From NCBI GenBank assembly GCA_044432805.1, contig JAWXUI010000050.1:1-5742 (forward strand): a DNA stretch of 5,742 nt, written 5' to 3'. The DNA comes from CAYJEO01 sp044432805 (GTDB taxonomy: Bacteria > Bacillota_I > Bacilli_A > RF39 > UBA660). Of the stretch, positions 4,751-5,742 are shown piece after piece (the stretch's first letter is position 1; each line of letters begins with the position of its first letter). The notes beneath the pieces are model-generated. The model was not told the origin of the DNA, did no database searches, and saw only the letters and a list, made by a program, of their open reading frames with translations. The translations under genes were made by a program, and so were the position numbers.

Positions 4751-5742
4751 TATAGTTTATTTTTGATTTCTTCTTTTTGATATTCACCAAATTGATTTAC
4801 GTATTGATTAAATTCATAATATGATATATTGTCTGGAATAATGGGTATTTGTGTAAGTACTCTTATGTCGTCCATAGGAAATCCACTGGTTATATTATTT
4901 AATGCTTCTTCTATTGTTTTATATTGGTGTATTCCTTTTTTCATGCTATCTGAGTGTTCAAAGTGATACCATGAATCTTTATATTTAAATAATACAAAAC
5001 AATGCATTTTAATTTTGTTAAATGGTTCATTATCTTCATAAGTTCTATGACAATATAGTTTGTTTTCAAGCCCTATCACATCAAAAAAATATTTTATTAG
5101 TTTTGCTTGTTCTATGCATGTTCCAATACCATATTTAAGTATTTCTTCTATTGTACTTGTTCTATAATTTTTTCTGAAATTAAATAAATTATTAAAATGA
5201 TAGAATTTATCTTTATCAATCCATCCATATGTTACGTTAGAGTCCATAAATTGCATTAATTCGCGGTCTATTTTTAATTGTTCAAATAGTTCTTTTCTAT
5301 AATTTGAATCGTTAAATATCATTCTTTTTCCACTATCGTAGATAACTATTTCCTTTTTTGAAAAAAAATCATATTTTCCGTTTTCTATATAAAATCCACT
5401 TTGATGGTCTAAACAAAGAATTTTTTTTGTTTCAAAGTGTTTAGATTCTTCTTTATCTTCTTCGTCTTTTACATATAATGAAAAATTATTTAATATACAT
5501 AGTCCTTTTGTATGTTCTAAGCTATCTTGATAAGGTGTAAGTAAATACGTTCCGCATATCTGTGCACATTTCCCTTTGAAATAAACAATTCCACCGTCTA
5601 TTATATATTGCTTTAATTTTCCAAAACTTTCATTGCTATTTAATAAGTCATTTAATTTAATTGCGTCGTTTCCTGATATGTAAATTGCTGATACTTTAGA
5701 AAAGTCTTTTTTTTCTAATTCATCTATGTTATAGACTGTTTC
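4750..5742 (-). CDS. S51/type 1 amidotransferase-like domain fused to a transglutaminase-like domain (5' end cut by the window edge)
   Basis: The frame is open from the right edge to TAA at 4750 (330 visible residues, numbered from the edge). ATG 5322 is internal Met141, since the frame runs on upstream with coherent protein features and that ATG has only a weak ribosome site. Residues 17-136 resemble peptidase S51: AIYISGNDAIKL (19-30), YIIDGGIVYF (46-55), KGLCILNN (79-86) and LDHQTGFYIENG (111-122). Positions matching the catalytic Ser, His and Glu seem to be Gly57, Lys92 and His113, so this half is probably inactive. Residues about 145-290 resemble bacterial transglutaminase-like domains: YGWID (172-176), GTCIEQA (207-213, Cys209), MHCFV (246-250, His247), WYHFEHSD (258-265, Glu262 as likely acid) and GIHQY followed by EEAL. 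The Cys-His-acid set is intact, so a cysteine hydrolase or transferase activity is plausible. Substrate unknown. No signal peptide is visible in this part. Confidence 0.72.
   Translation of the reverse strand, partial: ETVYNIDELEKKDFSKVSAIYISGNDAIKLNDLLNSNESFGKLKQYIIDGGIVYFKGKCAQICGTYLLTPYQDSLEHTKGLCILNNFSLYVKDEEDKEESKHFETKKILCLDHQSGFYIENGKYDFFSKKEIVIYDSGKRMIFNDSNYRKELFEQLKIDRELMQFMDSNVTYGWIDKDKFYHFNNLFNFRKNYRTSTIEEILKYGIGTCIEQAKLIKYFFDVIGLENKLYCHRTYEDNEPFNKIKMHCFVLFKYKDSWYHFEHSDSMKKGIHQYKTIEEALNNITSGFPMDDIRVLTQIPIIPDNISYYEFNQYVNQFGEYQKEEIKNKL

Noticed and set aside
3812..4780. Plus-strand frames over the lipoprotein gene, trmB and the terminator at 4731-4750
   Set aside because: They are shadows of trmB and neighbours and cross promoters and terminators of the real genes; no family resemblance was seen.
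4750..5322. A separate 190-residue gene starting at ATG 5322
   Set aside because: The same frame is open for a further 140 codons to the right edge and encodes coherent S51-like motifs. The ATG has only a weak ribosome site (GGAAAAAG) and no promoter in front of it. An internal start cannot be fully ruled out.
5566..5568. Cys59 as a class I amidotransferase-type nucleophile (G-K-C-A-Q)
   Set aside because: It would need a two-residue insertion relative to S51 proteins, while the ungapped match puts Gly57 at the nucleophile position. It also lacks the normal second small residue of the elbow. Kept only as an alternative.

Overview
The window is very AT-rich chromosomal DNA (roughly a quarter G+C by eye). 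It has strong Shine-Dalgarno sites (AGAGGTGG, GAGGTGA, AAGGGGG), TATAAT -10 boxes, a Gram-positive type lipoprotein, and a YtxG/YtxH-like gene pair. All seven complete stop codons are TAA or TAG, and all seven Trp codons are TGG, so there is no sign of the mycoplasma code. This suggests a low-GC member of the Bacillota (Bacilli/Erysipelotrichia, or an uncultured gut lineage near them). The placement is an inference from composition and gene content. Every gene found is on the minus strand, so the window is described from right to left, in the direction of transcription.

Right edge (5742-4750): a gene that is 5'-truncated by the window edge. It joins a domain like peptidase S51 / type 1 glutamine amidotransferases, which seems to have lost its catalytic residues, to a transglutaminase-like cysteine-protease fold domain whose Cys, His and acidic residue are visible. 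A clear intrinsic terminator begins at its stop codon. Next comes trmB (4682-4056), the tRNA m7G46 methyltransferase, with its own promoter and a very short leader.

Middle (3974-2029): a four-gene operon with an extended -10 promoter. It encodes a lipoprotein, an acidic Pro/Glu-rich protein with a SepF-like N-terminal amphipathic segment, a DUF948 (YtxG-like) membrane protein and a YtxH-like protein. Gaps between genes are 2 to 12 bases, and a terminator is built into the last codons of the ytxH-like gene. The products look like a cell-envelope module.

Left (1957-1): a second short operon with a good promoter (TTGCAA, 17 bp, TATAAT). It encodes a small membrane-anchored protein of unknown function, followed by a large membrane-anchored protein with two consecutive regions resembling family 3 solute-binding proteins. 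The large protein is cut by the left edge just as a second hydrophobic segment starts, so it looks like the extracellular sensor half of a signalling protein whose output domain lies outside the window.

No mobile element, CRISPR array, tRNA or rRNA was seen. No stretch over 300 bases lacks a gene; the longest gap between genes is about 80 bases. The most interesting object is the pseudo-S51/transglutaminase-like fusion at the right edge.
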